A DNA stretch of 13,400 nucleotides, taken from positions 1 through 13,400 of the forward strand of contig JBGZSM010000080.1 of the NCBI GenBank assembly GCA_041853585.1. The letters run 5' to 3'. Positions 1 to 5,806 of the stretch are shown piece by piece. The position numbers and the translations under genes were made by a program. The DNA comes from JAUNKE01 sp041853585. Lineage in GTDB: Bacteria; Bacillota; Clostridia; Peptostreptococcales; Filifactoraceae. The notes beneath the pieces were generated by a model, which worked only from the letters and a program-made list of their open reading frames with translations, was not told where the DNA came from and searched no databases. Position 1 is the first letter of the stretch. Each line of letters begins with the position of its first letter.

Positions 1-375
1 GGAAGCATGGTGATTGAAAAAGACATCAGCTTCTACTCAATGTGCGAGCATCATCTGTTGCCGTTTTGGGGCAAGGTGCATATCGCCTACATGCCGAACG
101 GCCGCGTTGCCGGACTTTCAAAATTAGCCCGTACCGTCGATGTGTATGCAAAAAAACCGCAGTTGCAGGAGCGACTCAATATGGAAATCGCCGATGCGAT
201 TATGGAATATCTCGGTGCCAAAGGCGCATTGGTCGTCGTGCAGGCGGAGCATATGTGTATGAATATGCGCGGAGTAAAAAGACCGGGCACTTCAACGATG
301 ACTTCCATCAGTCGCGGAATTTTTGAGACCGACCTTCATCTGCGCGATGAAGCATATCGTTTGATGGGATTATAA
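1..375 (+). CDS. folE: GTP cyclohydrolase I (FolE), 5'-truncated by window edge
   Basis: First enzyme of folate synthesis: converts GTP to 7,8-dihydroneopterin triphosphate in the cytoplasm. The reading frame is open from base 1, and the 124 visible residues match the C-terminal two thirds of FolE. Full-length members have roughly 185-220 residues, so about 65 or more N-terminal residues lie upstream. The ATG at base 7 falls inside the conserved core and is not the start. In fragment numbering, the motif SMCEHHLLPF (13-22) holds zinc ligands C15 and H18, and QAEHMCMNMRG (81-91) holds the third zinc ligand C86 and the catalytic-site histidine H84. The PGTSTMT segment and the C-terminal FETD..LRDEA end are also typical. 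The stop is one base before the next ATG, so it is probably translationally coupled to the HD-domain gene. Any promoter or riboswitch for this operon is outside the window. Confidence 0.95.
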   Translation, partial: GSMVIEKDISFYSMCEHHLLPFWGKVHIAYMPNGRVAGLSKLARTVDVYAKKPQLQERLNMEIADAIMEYLGAKGALVVVQAEHMCMNMRGVKRPGTSTMTSISRGIFETDLHLRDEAYRLMGL

Positions 376-376
376 A

Positions 377-853
377 ATGAAAAATACCAATTTGATTTTA
401 AATTCGGATATCGTTCAGCAAAAGCTTGAGTCTTTGCGAAAGCTGGAAGATGAGCGAATCTACTGTCGTCACAATCTGAGTCATTTTTTTGATGTTGCGC
501 GGATTTGCTACATTCTCTGTTTGGAAAATGAGCTGCCCGTCAACAAAGATTTGATTTATACGACCGCTATTTTACACGATTTGGGTCGCGAAGACCAGAT
601 AACCGACGGAACAAGTCATGAAATCGCATCCGTCGCCTTTGCAAAAAAATGTCTTGCTTGGACGGATTTTGACGAGGAAGAAAAATTTTTAATTTTGCAG
701 GCGATTGCACATCATCGCACGAAGGACGACAACATCTCCTTCCCATCCCTCTTTTACAAGGCGGATAAATTATCGCGGGATTGTTTCAACTGCAAAGCTT
801 ATGATTCCTGCTACTGGAGCGATGAGAAGAAAAACAATGAGGTAAAATATTAA
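377..853 (+). CDS. HD-domain metal-dependent phosphohydrolase in the folate operon
   Basis: A 158-residue HD-superfamily protein, expected to be a cytoplasmic metal-dependent phosphohydrolase. Visible signature: H32 and H36 in RHNLSHFFDVAR, the HD pair H67-D68 in AILHDLGRED, H81 in SHEIAS, H112-H113 in IAHHRTKDD, and D130 in FYKADKLSR. The C-terminus carries a cysteine cluster (C136, C139, C145 in the DCFNCKAYDSCYW stretch) that could be an extra metal site. It sits between folE (1-bp gap) and the folB-folK fusion (22-bp gap), which strongly suggests a job in the pathway. The unassigned step there is removal of phosphates from dihydroneopterin triphosphate before FolB acts, usually done by a Nudix enzyme (FolQ/NudB) plus a phosphatase. 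That assignment is inference; HD proteins can also act on nucleotides or other phosphoesters. The HD fold assignment is firm, the substrate unproven. Confidence 0.85.
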   Translation: MKNTNLILNSDIVQQKLESLRKLEDERIYCRHNLSHFFDVARICYILCLENELPVNKDLIYTTAILHDLGREDQITDGTSHEIASVAFAKKCLAWTDFDEEEKFLILQAIAHHRTKDDNISFPSLFYKADKLSRDCFNCKAYDSCYWSDEKKNNEVKY

Positions 854-875
854 AGCCTTTGTGATTGGAGCTGAA

Positions 876-1688
876 ATGGATTATATAGTTGTAAAAGATT
901 TGCTGATTTTTGCAAATCACGGCGTTTTCCAAGAGGAAAAAAATCTCGGTCAAAAATTTTATATTGATTTGCGATTGTCTTTGGACACACAAAAAGCCGC
1001 ACTTTCAAACGATTTGAACGCCTCGGTTCACTATGGCGAGCTGTCCAACGAAGTCGTCGCGCTGTTTCGCTCAAAGTCCAACGACCTCATCGAAACCTGC
1101 GCCGAAGAAATCGCTCAATTTATCTTAAATCGCTACCCGATGGTTCAGGAAGTGAATGTTCGTGTCAAAAAACCTTGGGCGCCGATTCTGTTGCCGACCG
1201 AAAATATTTTTGTGGAAATCACTCGAAAAAGACATCGCGTCTTTTTGGGACTGGGCTCCAATATCGGCGAGAGCAAAGTTTTGCTCGAAACGGCAATCGA
1301 GCGAATTCAAAGCGACTATGTGAAGCTGCTGTCCTCTTCCTCCTTCTACACGACGAAGGCTTGGGGCTTGGAGGAGCAGCCGGACTTTCTCAATGCGGTG
1401 ATTGAAATCGAAACCGGATACGAACCGGGCAATTTGCTCAAGCATATCCAACAAATCGAATTGGATTTGGGACGGGAGCGCAAAATTCATTGGGGCCCGC
1501 GCACGATTGACATCGACATTTTATTTTTTGACGATGCCAAAATTTACGAAAAAGATTTGGTGATTCCGCATCCGTATATATCGGAGCGATTGTTTGTGCT
1601 CGAGCCGATGAACGAGATTGCACCGCATTTTATTCATCCGATTGAAAACAAGTCGATTCGAAAATTGTTGGCAAAACTTCAAAAATAA
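876..1688 (+). CDS. folBK: Bifunctional dihydroneopterin aldolase / HPPK (FolB-FolK fusion)
   Basis: A 270-residue fusion of two consecutive folate enzymes. FolB (about 1-118) cleaves dihydroneopterin to 6-hydroxymethyl-dihydropterin; FolK (about 120-270) pyrophosphorylates that product with ATP. FolB marks: FANHGVFQEEKNLGQ (12-26) with E21 at the active-site glutamate, VHYGE (51-55), E73, and the catalytic lysine at about K99 in VRVKKPWAP. FolK marks: FLGLGSNIG (123-131), DFLNAV (170-175), LGRERKIHWGPRTIDIDIL (198-216) and IPHPYISERLFVLEP (230-244). The start is the ATG at 876, which has GGAG at 867-870 five bases upstream. An in-frame GTG at 861 would add five residues but lacks a ribosome site and would place the GGAG inside the gene. 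It is last in the folE-HD-folBK unit and is followed directly by a terminator. Confidence 0.96.
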   Translation: MDYIVVKDLLIFANHGVFQEEKNLGQKFYIDLRLSLDTQKAALSNDLNASVHYGELSNEVVALFRSKSNDLIETCAEEIAQFILNRYPMVQEVNVRVKKPWAPILLPTENIFVEITRKRHRVFLGLGSNIGESKVLLETAIERIQSDYVKLLSSSSFYTTKAWGLEEQPDFLNAVIEIETGYEPGNLLKHIQQIELDLGRERKIHWGPRTIDIDILFFDDAKIYEKDLVIPHPYISERLFVLEPMNEIAPHFIHPIENKSIRKLLAKLQK

Positions 1689-1690
1689 TC

Positions 1691-1713
1691 AAGGAGCAAA
1701 AGCTCCTTTTTTT
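1691..1713 (+). terminator. Rho-independent terminator of the folE-HD-folBK unit
   Basis: Stem AAGGAGC (1691-1697), loop AAAA, stem GCTCCTT (1702-1708), followed by T's to 1713, three bases after the folBK stop codon. It separates this unit from the riboswitch-controlled transporter-folP unit. Confidence 0.85.
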
Positions 1714-1714
1714 G

Positions 1715-1743
1715 TTGACAAACTTTCAAATCAAGAGTATATT
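1715..1743 (+). promoter_or_regulatory. Sigma-A-type promoter for the THF-riboswitch transcript
   Basis: TTGACA at 1715-1720, a 17-bp spacer, and TATATT at 1738-1743, giving an expected transcript start near 1750. The -35 box touches the T-run of the preceding terminator, so the units are packed tightly. The -10 box lies in a 13-bp palindrome (ATATTG-T-CAATAT, 1739-1751), which could be chance or a protein site. Confidence 0.8.
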
Positions 1744-1771
1744 GTCAATATAAAAAGAGTAGAGATTCTAC

Positions 1772-1862
1772 ACAGAGTAGGCAAGATGCGTTAAGTGTTC
1801 GTAAATGGGATGTTGTTACGAAACGAAGTGTTTCACACGCGACTGATTGCCGCTTCCGCTGT
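1772..1862 (+). promoter_or_regulatory. THF-I (folT-type) tetrahydrofolate riboswitch aptamer
   Basis: The sequence follows the THF-I riboswitch consensus: AGAGTAG (1774-1780), GCGTTAAGTG (1788-1797), AATGGGATG (1804-1812), ACGAAG (1823-1828) and TTCCGCT (1854-1860). Helices can be drawn by hand: P1 ACAG 1772-1775 with CTGT 1859-1862; P2 GGCAA 1780-1784 with TTGCC 1847-1851; TGCG 1787-1790 with CGCG 1838-1841; a perfect 7-bp hairpin TTCGTAA 1798-1804 with TTACGAA 1816-1822 enclosing the conserved loop; and GTG-TTT-CAC (1828-1836). The conserved AGTAG and CCG strands face each other as an internal loop next to P1, as in known members. The class binds reduced folates and normally switches expression off when they are plentiful. 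It is the first structured element of the transcript and controls the transporter and folP. Confidence 0.93.
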
Positions 1863-1880
1863 AATATTATTTTGCGGGAG
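1853..1880 (+). promoter_or_regulatory. Putative antiterminator helix of the THF riboswitch
   Basis: CTTCCGC (1853-1859) can pair with GCGGGAG (1874-1880) over 7 bp, with one G-U pair. The left strand is the 3' side of the aptamer (the conserved CCG and first P1 base). The right strand includes the first two bases of the terminator stem. It is therefore mutually exclusive with both the folded aptamer and the full terminator, which fits a ligand-bound OFF state. The model is drawn by hand. Confidence 0.6.
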
Positions 1881-1900
1881 CACTGTTGAGTGCTTTTTTT
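1879..1900 (+). terminator. Riboswitch expression-platform terminator
   Basis: AGCACT (1879-1884), loop GTTG, AGTGCT (1889-1894), then six further T's to 1900. It lies between the aptamer and the transporter gene, 25 bp before its start codon, so it can attenuate the downstream genes when THF is bound. Confidence 0.85.
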
Positions 1901-1925
1901 ATGTGAATTTATAGGAGGTGTTTCC

Positions 1926-3305
1926 GTGAAAAAAATTAAACCTTTTCACCTCGCAGTCATCACTGCGATTGCCGTTTTGGCAGCGATTCTTAATCCGCTG
2001 CAAATGGATTTTAACCAAAGGATTTTACTGTCCTGTCTTATTTTCACCGTTGCAATCTGGGCAACGGAGGCGATTCACAAAAGCATTGCCTGTGTTTTTC
2101 TTTTGTTATCCTTTTTTATCTTCGGAAAAACCCCACCGCTTGAGATTCTCAAACTCACTTGGTCGGGAACGATTCTGCTGATTGTAACGACGACCCTGCT
2201 TTCCGTCGGTATTATGAAAACGGGCATCGTGCATCGCTATGTGCACAGGCTTTTTCAAAAAAATTCGTCCGGTGTCATTCCGTTGATGTTGTTGCCGTAT
2301 ATTTTCGGAGTCGTACTCGTATTTTTGATTCCGCAAGCATTTGCACGCGTCATCATCATCGGAACGATTTTCAGCAGTCTCATCCATGCGAATAACGAGG
2401 ATGAGAACAAAGCGAAACAGGCGCTCATTTTTAACGGTTTTATCGCCATTACGATGACCTATATGTTTTTTGTCAACGGCGATATCGTGCTCAATCAGGC
2501 GGCGCTCAACTTTGCCGGCGATGAAGTAAAACAAACTCTGAGCTTTGGCAAATGGTTTACCATGATGCTTGTCCCGACTCTCGTGACCTGCGTAGCCGCT
2601 TTTCTCACAACCTACTTGGTGTTTAAAAAGGATTTGAGCGCTTTCAAAAAAAGCATGATTGCACATGACGATGCGAGAGGCAATGAGTTTTCCAAATTCA
2701 AGCAACAAATCGGCGTTGTCACGATGGCCGTCATCATCCTCTTTTGGATGACACAGAGCATACATTCGATTCAACCTTGGATCGTTGCGCTCATCGGTGT
2801 AATTATAATGTTTGCAGCAAAGATTTTGGATAAAAACGATTTAAAATCCGTCAATCTGCATCTGATTTTATTTCTAATCACCGTCTTCAACATCGGAAAA
2901 GTGCTCGGTCAAAGCGGCATTACCGGAATCATCTTCGAAAATCTGAAACAACTCATTCCCAATGCCAATTCGGCGACCTATCTGCTGATTATCGCCGCCA
3001 TTGTCATGATACTGCATCTTTGCATCGGCTCATCCGTTGCCACGATGTCGGTGGTGCTGCCGATTTTGATTCCGTTGACACAAAGTCTCGGCTATCAACC
3101 GGAAGTCATCACGCTGATGACCTATACGATTGTCAATATTCACTTCCTGCTTCCTTTCCATCACGCAACCGTGATGATTGGAACCGCAAGAGAATATTAT
3201 CCGGAGCGCAGCATGTTCCGCTTCGGTCTTCCGATGACCATCATCACTTTTGTACTGCTCGCACTCGTTTATTTCCCATACTGGAGAATGCTCGGTGCTT
3301 TATAA
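1926..3305 (+). CDS. DASS/SLC13-type membrane transporter under THF-riboswitch control
   Basis: A 459-residue, very hydrophobic integral membrane protein with about 11-12 predicted membrane segments, resembling the divalent anion:sodium symporter (DASS/SLC13) permeases of the ion-transporter superfamily. A family-like element is GSSVAT followed by MSVVLPILIPL (368-384), at the position of the second Ser-Asn-Thr re-entrant motif. The expected first such motif is replaced around 134-150 (LIPQAFARV...). Near the C-terminus is LLPFHHATVMIG (408-419). The start is GTG 1926, with AGGAGG at 1913-1918 seven bases upstream; an in-frame GTG at 1890 lies inside the terminator and cannot be the normal start. 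The THF riboswitch upstream and folP 12 bp downstream argue that the substrate is folate-related: pABA, p-aminobenzoyl-glutamate, or folate itself. The family match is fairly sure; the substrate is inference, and an ordinary dicarboxylate carrier is not excluded. Confidence 0.85.
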   Translation: MKKIKPFHLAVITAIAVLAAILNPLQMDFNQRILLSCLIFTVAIWATEAIHKSIACVFLLLSFFIFGKTPPLEILKLTWSGTILLIVTTTLLSVGIMKTGIVHRYVHRLFQKNSSGVIPLMLLPYIFGVVLVFLIPQAFARVIIIGTIFSSLIHANNEDENKAKQALIFNGFIAITMTYMFFVNGDIVLNQAALNFAGDEVKQTLSFGKWFTMMLVPTLVTCVAAFLTTYLVFKKDLSAFKKSMIAHDDARGNEFSKFKQQIGVVTMAVIILFWMTQSIHSIQPWIVALIGVIIMFAAKILDKNDLKSVNLHLILFLITVFNIGKVLGQSGITGIIFENLKQLIPNANSATYLLIIAAIVMILHLCIGSSVATMSVVLPILIPLTQSLGYQPEVITLMTYTIVNIHFLLPFHHATVMIGTAREYYPERSMFRFGLPMTIITFVLLALVYFPYWRMLGAL

Positions 3306-3317
3306 GAAGGAGAAAAT

Positions 3318-4280
3318 ATGATATTTCAATATAGAGACAAACAAATCGAAAGCGGAAAAAGAACCATCCTATGCGGCATCATCAATGTGACGCCGGATTC
3401 CTTTTCCGACGGCGGAAAATACAATTCGGTGGAGAAAGCCGTACTTCGCGCTAAAGAATTGATTGCCGAAGGAGCAACCATGCTCGACATCGGCGGCGAA
3501 TCCACAAGACCCGGCAGCTCACCGGTATCGATTGAAGAAGAAATCAATCGCGTCATTCCCGTGATTAAAGAGCTTAAAAAAATTACCGATATTCCGATTT
3601 CCATCGACACTTGGCGCGCCGAAGTCGCAAAGGCGGCAATCGATGTCGGCGCAGACATCGTCAATGACATCACCGGATTCTTGGGCGATGAAAATATGGC
3701 GAAGGTGGTCGGTGAATCCGATGCCGGCGCTATTTTGATGTTTAATCCCGTCATCGCCAGACCGAATCATGACGGCTCCAAAATTTTTCGCACTTTCGGA
3801 AATAATCCGTTTACCGCAGACGAGCTTTCGGCATTTGAGAATATGCCGATTGTCGAGCTGATGAAGACTTTTTTCCAAAAGAGCCTTGCACTTGCCGAAC
3901 AAAATCATATTCCCAAAGAGCGCATCATGCTGGACCCCGGCATCGGATTCGGTTTGACGAAAAGAGAGAATCTTATTTTAATCAACCAAGTCGATTGCAT
4001 TCGCGAGATGGGATATTTCACTTTCCTGGGCGTGTCCCGCAAGCGATTTATCAGCAATATCTTGGAAGAGAACGGATTCAATGTCAATCCGGAAACCGCG
4101 GAAGGTATGGAAAATCGGGACGATGCATCCGCAAAACTTACCGCCATCGCCGCTTACAAAGGGGTCGAGGCATTGCGCGTGCATACGATTGAAAAACACA
4201 AAATGGCGATTGAAATTGCCGACGCCGTTCGACTTGCCGACGAAATGCAGGACATCAACTTCGGCGCATACAAAAAATAA
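3318..4280 (+). CDS. folP: Dihydropteroate synthase (FolP) with atypical central insertion
   Basis: Condenses 6-hydroxymethyl-dihydropterin diphosphate with pABA to form dihydropteroate; the family is the sulfonamide target. Conserved elements: GIINVTPDSFSDGG (20-33), MLDIGGESTRPGS (55-67), ISIDT (94-98), IVNDITG (114-120), MLDPGIGFGLTKREN (204-218), GVSRKRF (238-244) and the C-terminal LRVHTIEKH (286-294). At 320 residues it is about 40 longer than the usual 270-285. The extra length sits around 141-183, where the usual MHMRGTP-like segment after the ND strand is replaced by an MFNPVIARPNHDGSK... stretch. It starts at ATG 3318 with GGAG at 3309-3312, directly after the transporter, so both should share the THF-riboswitch transcript. 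Its substrates come from FolK and from pABA, which fits a partner transporter. No terminator follows. Confidence 0.95.
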   Translation: MIFQYRDKQIESGKRTILCGIINVTPDSFSDGGKYNSVEKAVLRAKELIAEGATMLDIGGESTRPGSSPVSIEEEINRVIPVIKELKKITDIPISIDTWRAEVAKAAIDVGADIVNDITGFLGDENMAKVVGESDAGAILMFNPVIARPNHDGSKIFRTFGNNPFTADELSAFENMPIVELMKTFFQKSLALAEQNHIPKERIMLDPGIGFGLTKRENLILINQVDCIREMGYFTFLGVSRKRFISNILEENGFNVNPETAEGMENRDDASAKLTAIAAYKGVEALRVHTIEKHKMAIEIADAVRLADEMQDINFGAYKK

Positions 4281-4516
4281 CGGTTGCAGCAAACAGGATT
4301 TTCAAAACCGAAAAAATTTATACACTTTGCTTCAATCTACGCTTTGAATTTAATTTAAAAACTCATCCTGAAAGCTTTGATGGAATTCGGAAGACAATGC
4401 TCAATTTGCAGAATAGCCTCCTAAACAACTGTGCTTTTGGATATATATTTTTTTGTGCATTTATAAAAACACAGTCTAAAGGTACAATAAGAGCAAAGAT
4501 ATAAAAGGAGAGAGTT
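4281..4516 (+). promoter_or_regulatory. folP / ECF S-component spacer with weak promoter
   Basis: A 236-bp AT-rich gap with no clear terminator, so read-through from folP is possible. A weak promoter candidate is TTTATA (4460-4465), 17 bp, TACAAT (4483-4488), giving a start near 4495, just before the ribosome site. An inverted repeat ACTGTG (4428-4433) / CACAGT (4470-4475) brackets the -35 region. I see no known riboswitch class and no gene relic I can name. Confidence 0.35.
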
Positions 4517-5098
4517 ATGCAAGAGAAGAAAATTTTTTCCGTACAAAAACTTGCAGTCATCGGTTTGATGTCGGCGATTGTTTTTGTTGCAACCAATATC
4601 AAAATTGAAATTCCGACTCCGCTCGGAAAAACAATGCTGCATTTTGGAAATGTGATGTGTATTTTGGGAGGACTTTTGTTTGGAGGGCCAATCGGCGGAT
4701 TGGCAGCGGGTTTCGGCTCGGCGTTCTTCGATTTGCTCGACCCTGTTTTTGCACCGGAGTTTCCAATCACTTTCATTATGAAATTTGCAATGGGATATAC
4801 CGCCGGAGCGATTGCTCATCGAAACGGCGCAAAAGGCGAGCATAAAAAACTCAACCTGCTCGCTGCCATGAGCGGTGCATCCCTCTATGTTCTGCTATAC
4901 ATTACAAAAACTTTTGTAAAAAGTTATTTCTTTATCGGCGAGCATCTCAATGCCGTACTATCCGTCGTAGCGGTCAAAGGACTTGTTTCCCTCGGCAATG
5001 CGGTAACCGCGGTAATTGTATCCATGCTTTTGGCAACTGCAATTGCACCGTCGCTCAGAGCGGCGGGAATCTACAAAAGACTGGACGGACTTCGATAA
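4517..5098 (+). CDS. ECF transporter S component (substrate-binding membrane subunit), substrate unknown
   Basis: A 193-residue membrane protein with about five to six hydrophobic segments, matching vitamin-type ECF transporter S components. Such subunits bind one substrate and borrow a shared EcfA/A'/T energizing module. Visible features: a short basic N-terminus, a small-residue-rich first helix (11-28), IPTPLGKTMLHFGN (32-45), then LLFGGPIGGLAAGFGSAFFDLLDP (53-76) and PITFIMKFAMGYTAG (83-97). This pattern recalls the group often annotated as ECF riboflavin-type or unassigned S components (PF07155-like). It lacks the PTLRISFGFLP-type segment I would expect in FolT, so I do not call it a folate carrier on sequence alone. 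The start at ATG 4517 has AAAGGAG at 4504-4510. No ecfA or ecfT is in the window. Proximity to folP hints at a cofactor-related cargo, but it may have its own promoter. Confidence 0.8.
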   Translation: MQEKKIFSVQKLAVIGLMSAIVFVATNIKIEIPTPLGKTMLHFGNVMCILGGLLFGGPIGGLAAGFGSAFFDLLDPVFAPEFPITFIMKFAMGYTAGAIAHRNGAKGEHKKLNLLAAMSGASLYVLLYITKTFVKSYFFIGEHLNAVLSVVAVKGLVSLGNAVTAVIVSMLLATAIAPSLRAAGIYKRLDGLR

Positions 5099-5104
5099 TC
5101 CCTT

Positions 5105-5143
5105 AAAAAACTTCGTTATGTAATCAGCATAGCGAAGTTTTTT
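5105..5143 (+). terminator. Strong terminator after the ECF S component, possibly bidirectional
   Basis: Long stem with A-run, left arm 5105-5120 (AAAAAACTTCGTTATG), 7-base loop, right arm 5128-5143 ending in six T's, with one G-U pair. The A-run on the left gives a T-run on the other strand, so it could also stop transcripts from the convergent acetyltransferase gene. Confidence 0.88.
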
Positions 5144-5144
5144 G

Positions 5145-5299
5145 CTTCCTATGTATAATACTTCCTACTAACCTTTAATAGATTTGATACAATTTGAAAT
5201 GTATATAAATAGGAAGAAACGCATCAGTATAGAAAAGAATATGTTAGAATTCTTAATATGCCTTCAAATGTCATCTTTTGAATTCATTTCTTTTCTATA
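5145..5299. repeat. Two adjacent imperfect inverted repeats between convergent genes
   Basis: First pair: 5145-5157 (CTTCCTATGTATA) and 5205-5217, complementary except one base. Second pair: TATAGAAAAGAA at 5228-5239 and its exact complement at 5288-5299, with a nested GAATTC on each side (5247-5252, 5280-5285). The second pair reaches into the stop codon of the acetyltransferase gene. There is no T-run, so it is not a standard terminator. Role unknown. Confidence 0.5.
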
Positions 5300-5747
5300 A
5301 ATCCTTCACCATCCGGATTTCTCGGAAAAAATTATCTAAGAATTTATATTCTATTTCTTTCGTTTCCATAAATCCGATTTCGGAATACATTTCTCTTGCA
5401 ATAATATTATCCAAAGACACGCTGATATATATTTTATCGGCATCGTGATTTTCTTTGAAGTAATCCAAAAATTCCTTTGTCGCTTTTTTTCCATATCCTC
5501 TTCCTTGATATTTTTTATCTATCATAAATCGACTCATAGACCAACCGGGAATATTTTCATCGTAGTCATAAAGAATAAATCCAATCATTTTCTCTTCATG
5601 ATATATTCCTAAAGTATATAAGTTTTCTTCAAAAGCGGCTTCAACCAACGACTGCTTGTTATCCGCCACAAAATGTTCTTGGGTTTTATCAACTTCTAAA
5701 GTTATACAATCCCAATAATTCCATTTATCTATTGCTCTAAACTCCAT
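5295..5747 (-). CDS. GNAT N-acetyltransferase, spermidine/spermine (BltD-like) type
   Basis: A 150-residue cytoplasmic acetyl-CoA-dependent acetyltransferase. The GNAT pyrophosphate-binding loop is visible as RFMIDKKYQGRGYGKKA (73-89), followed by the ISVSLDNIIAREMYSEIGF motif (108-126). The N-terminal pattern, LEVDKTQEHFVADNKQSLVEA (17-37) then LGIYHEEKMIGFILYDYDEN (46-65), matches polyamine acetyltransferases of the BltD group, so spermidine or spermine is a likely substrate. The exact acceptor is inference. The start ATG at 5747 has GGAGG at 5756-5760, eight bases upstream. It appears to be a single-gene unit, convergent with the folate cluster, with a promoter at 5768-5796. Confidence 0.85.
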   Translation of the reverse strand: MEFRAIDKWNYWDCITLEVDKTQEHFVADNKQSLVEAAFEENLYTLGIYHEEKMIGFILYDYDENIPGWSMSRFMIDKKYQGRGYGKKATKEFLDYFKENHDADKIYISVSLDNIIAREMYSEIGFMETKEIEYKFLDNFFREIRMVKDL

Positions 5748-5767
5748 TATTCATTCCTCCCGACTCA

Positions 5768-5796
5768 AGTTTAACATCTCCTTTTTTTCTATGCAA
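5768..5796 (-). promoter_or_regulatory. Candidate promoter of the GNAT gene
   Basis: On the - strand: TTGCAT (5796-5791), 17-bp spacer, TAAACT (5773-5768), with TG one base before the -10 box. It lies just after the pirin terminator, supporting separate transcription of the two genes. Confidence 0.5.
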
Positions 5797-5806
5797 ATAG
5801 TTTTAC

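Noticed and set aside
1750..1900. T-box or other leader instead of a THF riboswitch
   Set aside because: There is no T-box sequence or specifier stem; all conserved THF-I blocks are present in order.
1890..1925. Upstream in-frame GTG start for the transporter
   Set aside because: It lies inside the riboswitch terminator stem and has no ribosome site; GTG 1926 has AGGAGG at the right distance.
2106..2774. Long open frame (222 codons) antisense to the transporter
   Set aside because: It is antisense to a well-supported membrane gene, is rich in His/Arg/Asp without family resemblance, and has no ribosome site context.
4281..4310. Terminator after folP (CGGTT/AACCG)
   Set aside because: Only 5 bp with a 20-base loop and no T-run.
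4517..5098. ECF S component as FolT folate carrier
   Set aside because: The neighbourhood fits, but the residues expected near the FolT ligand site are not seen; left as substrate unknown.
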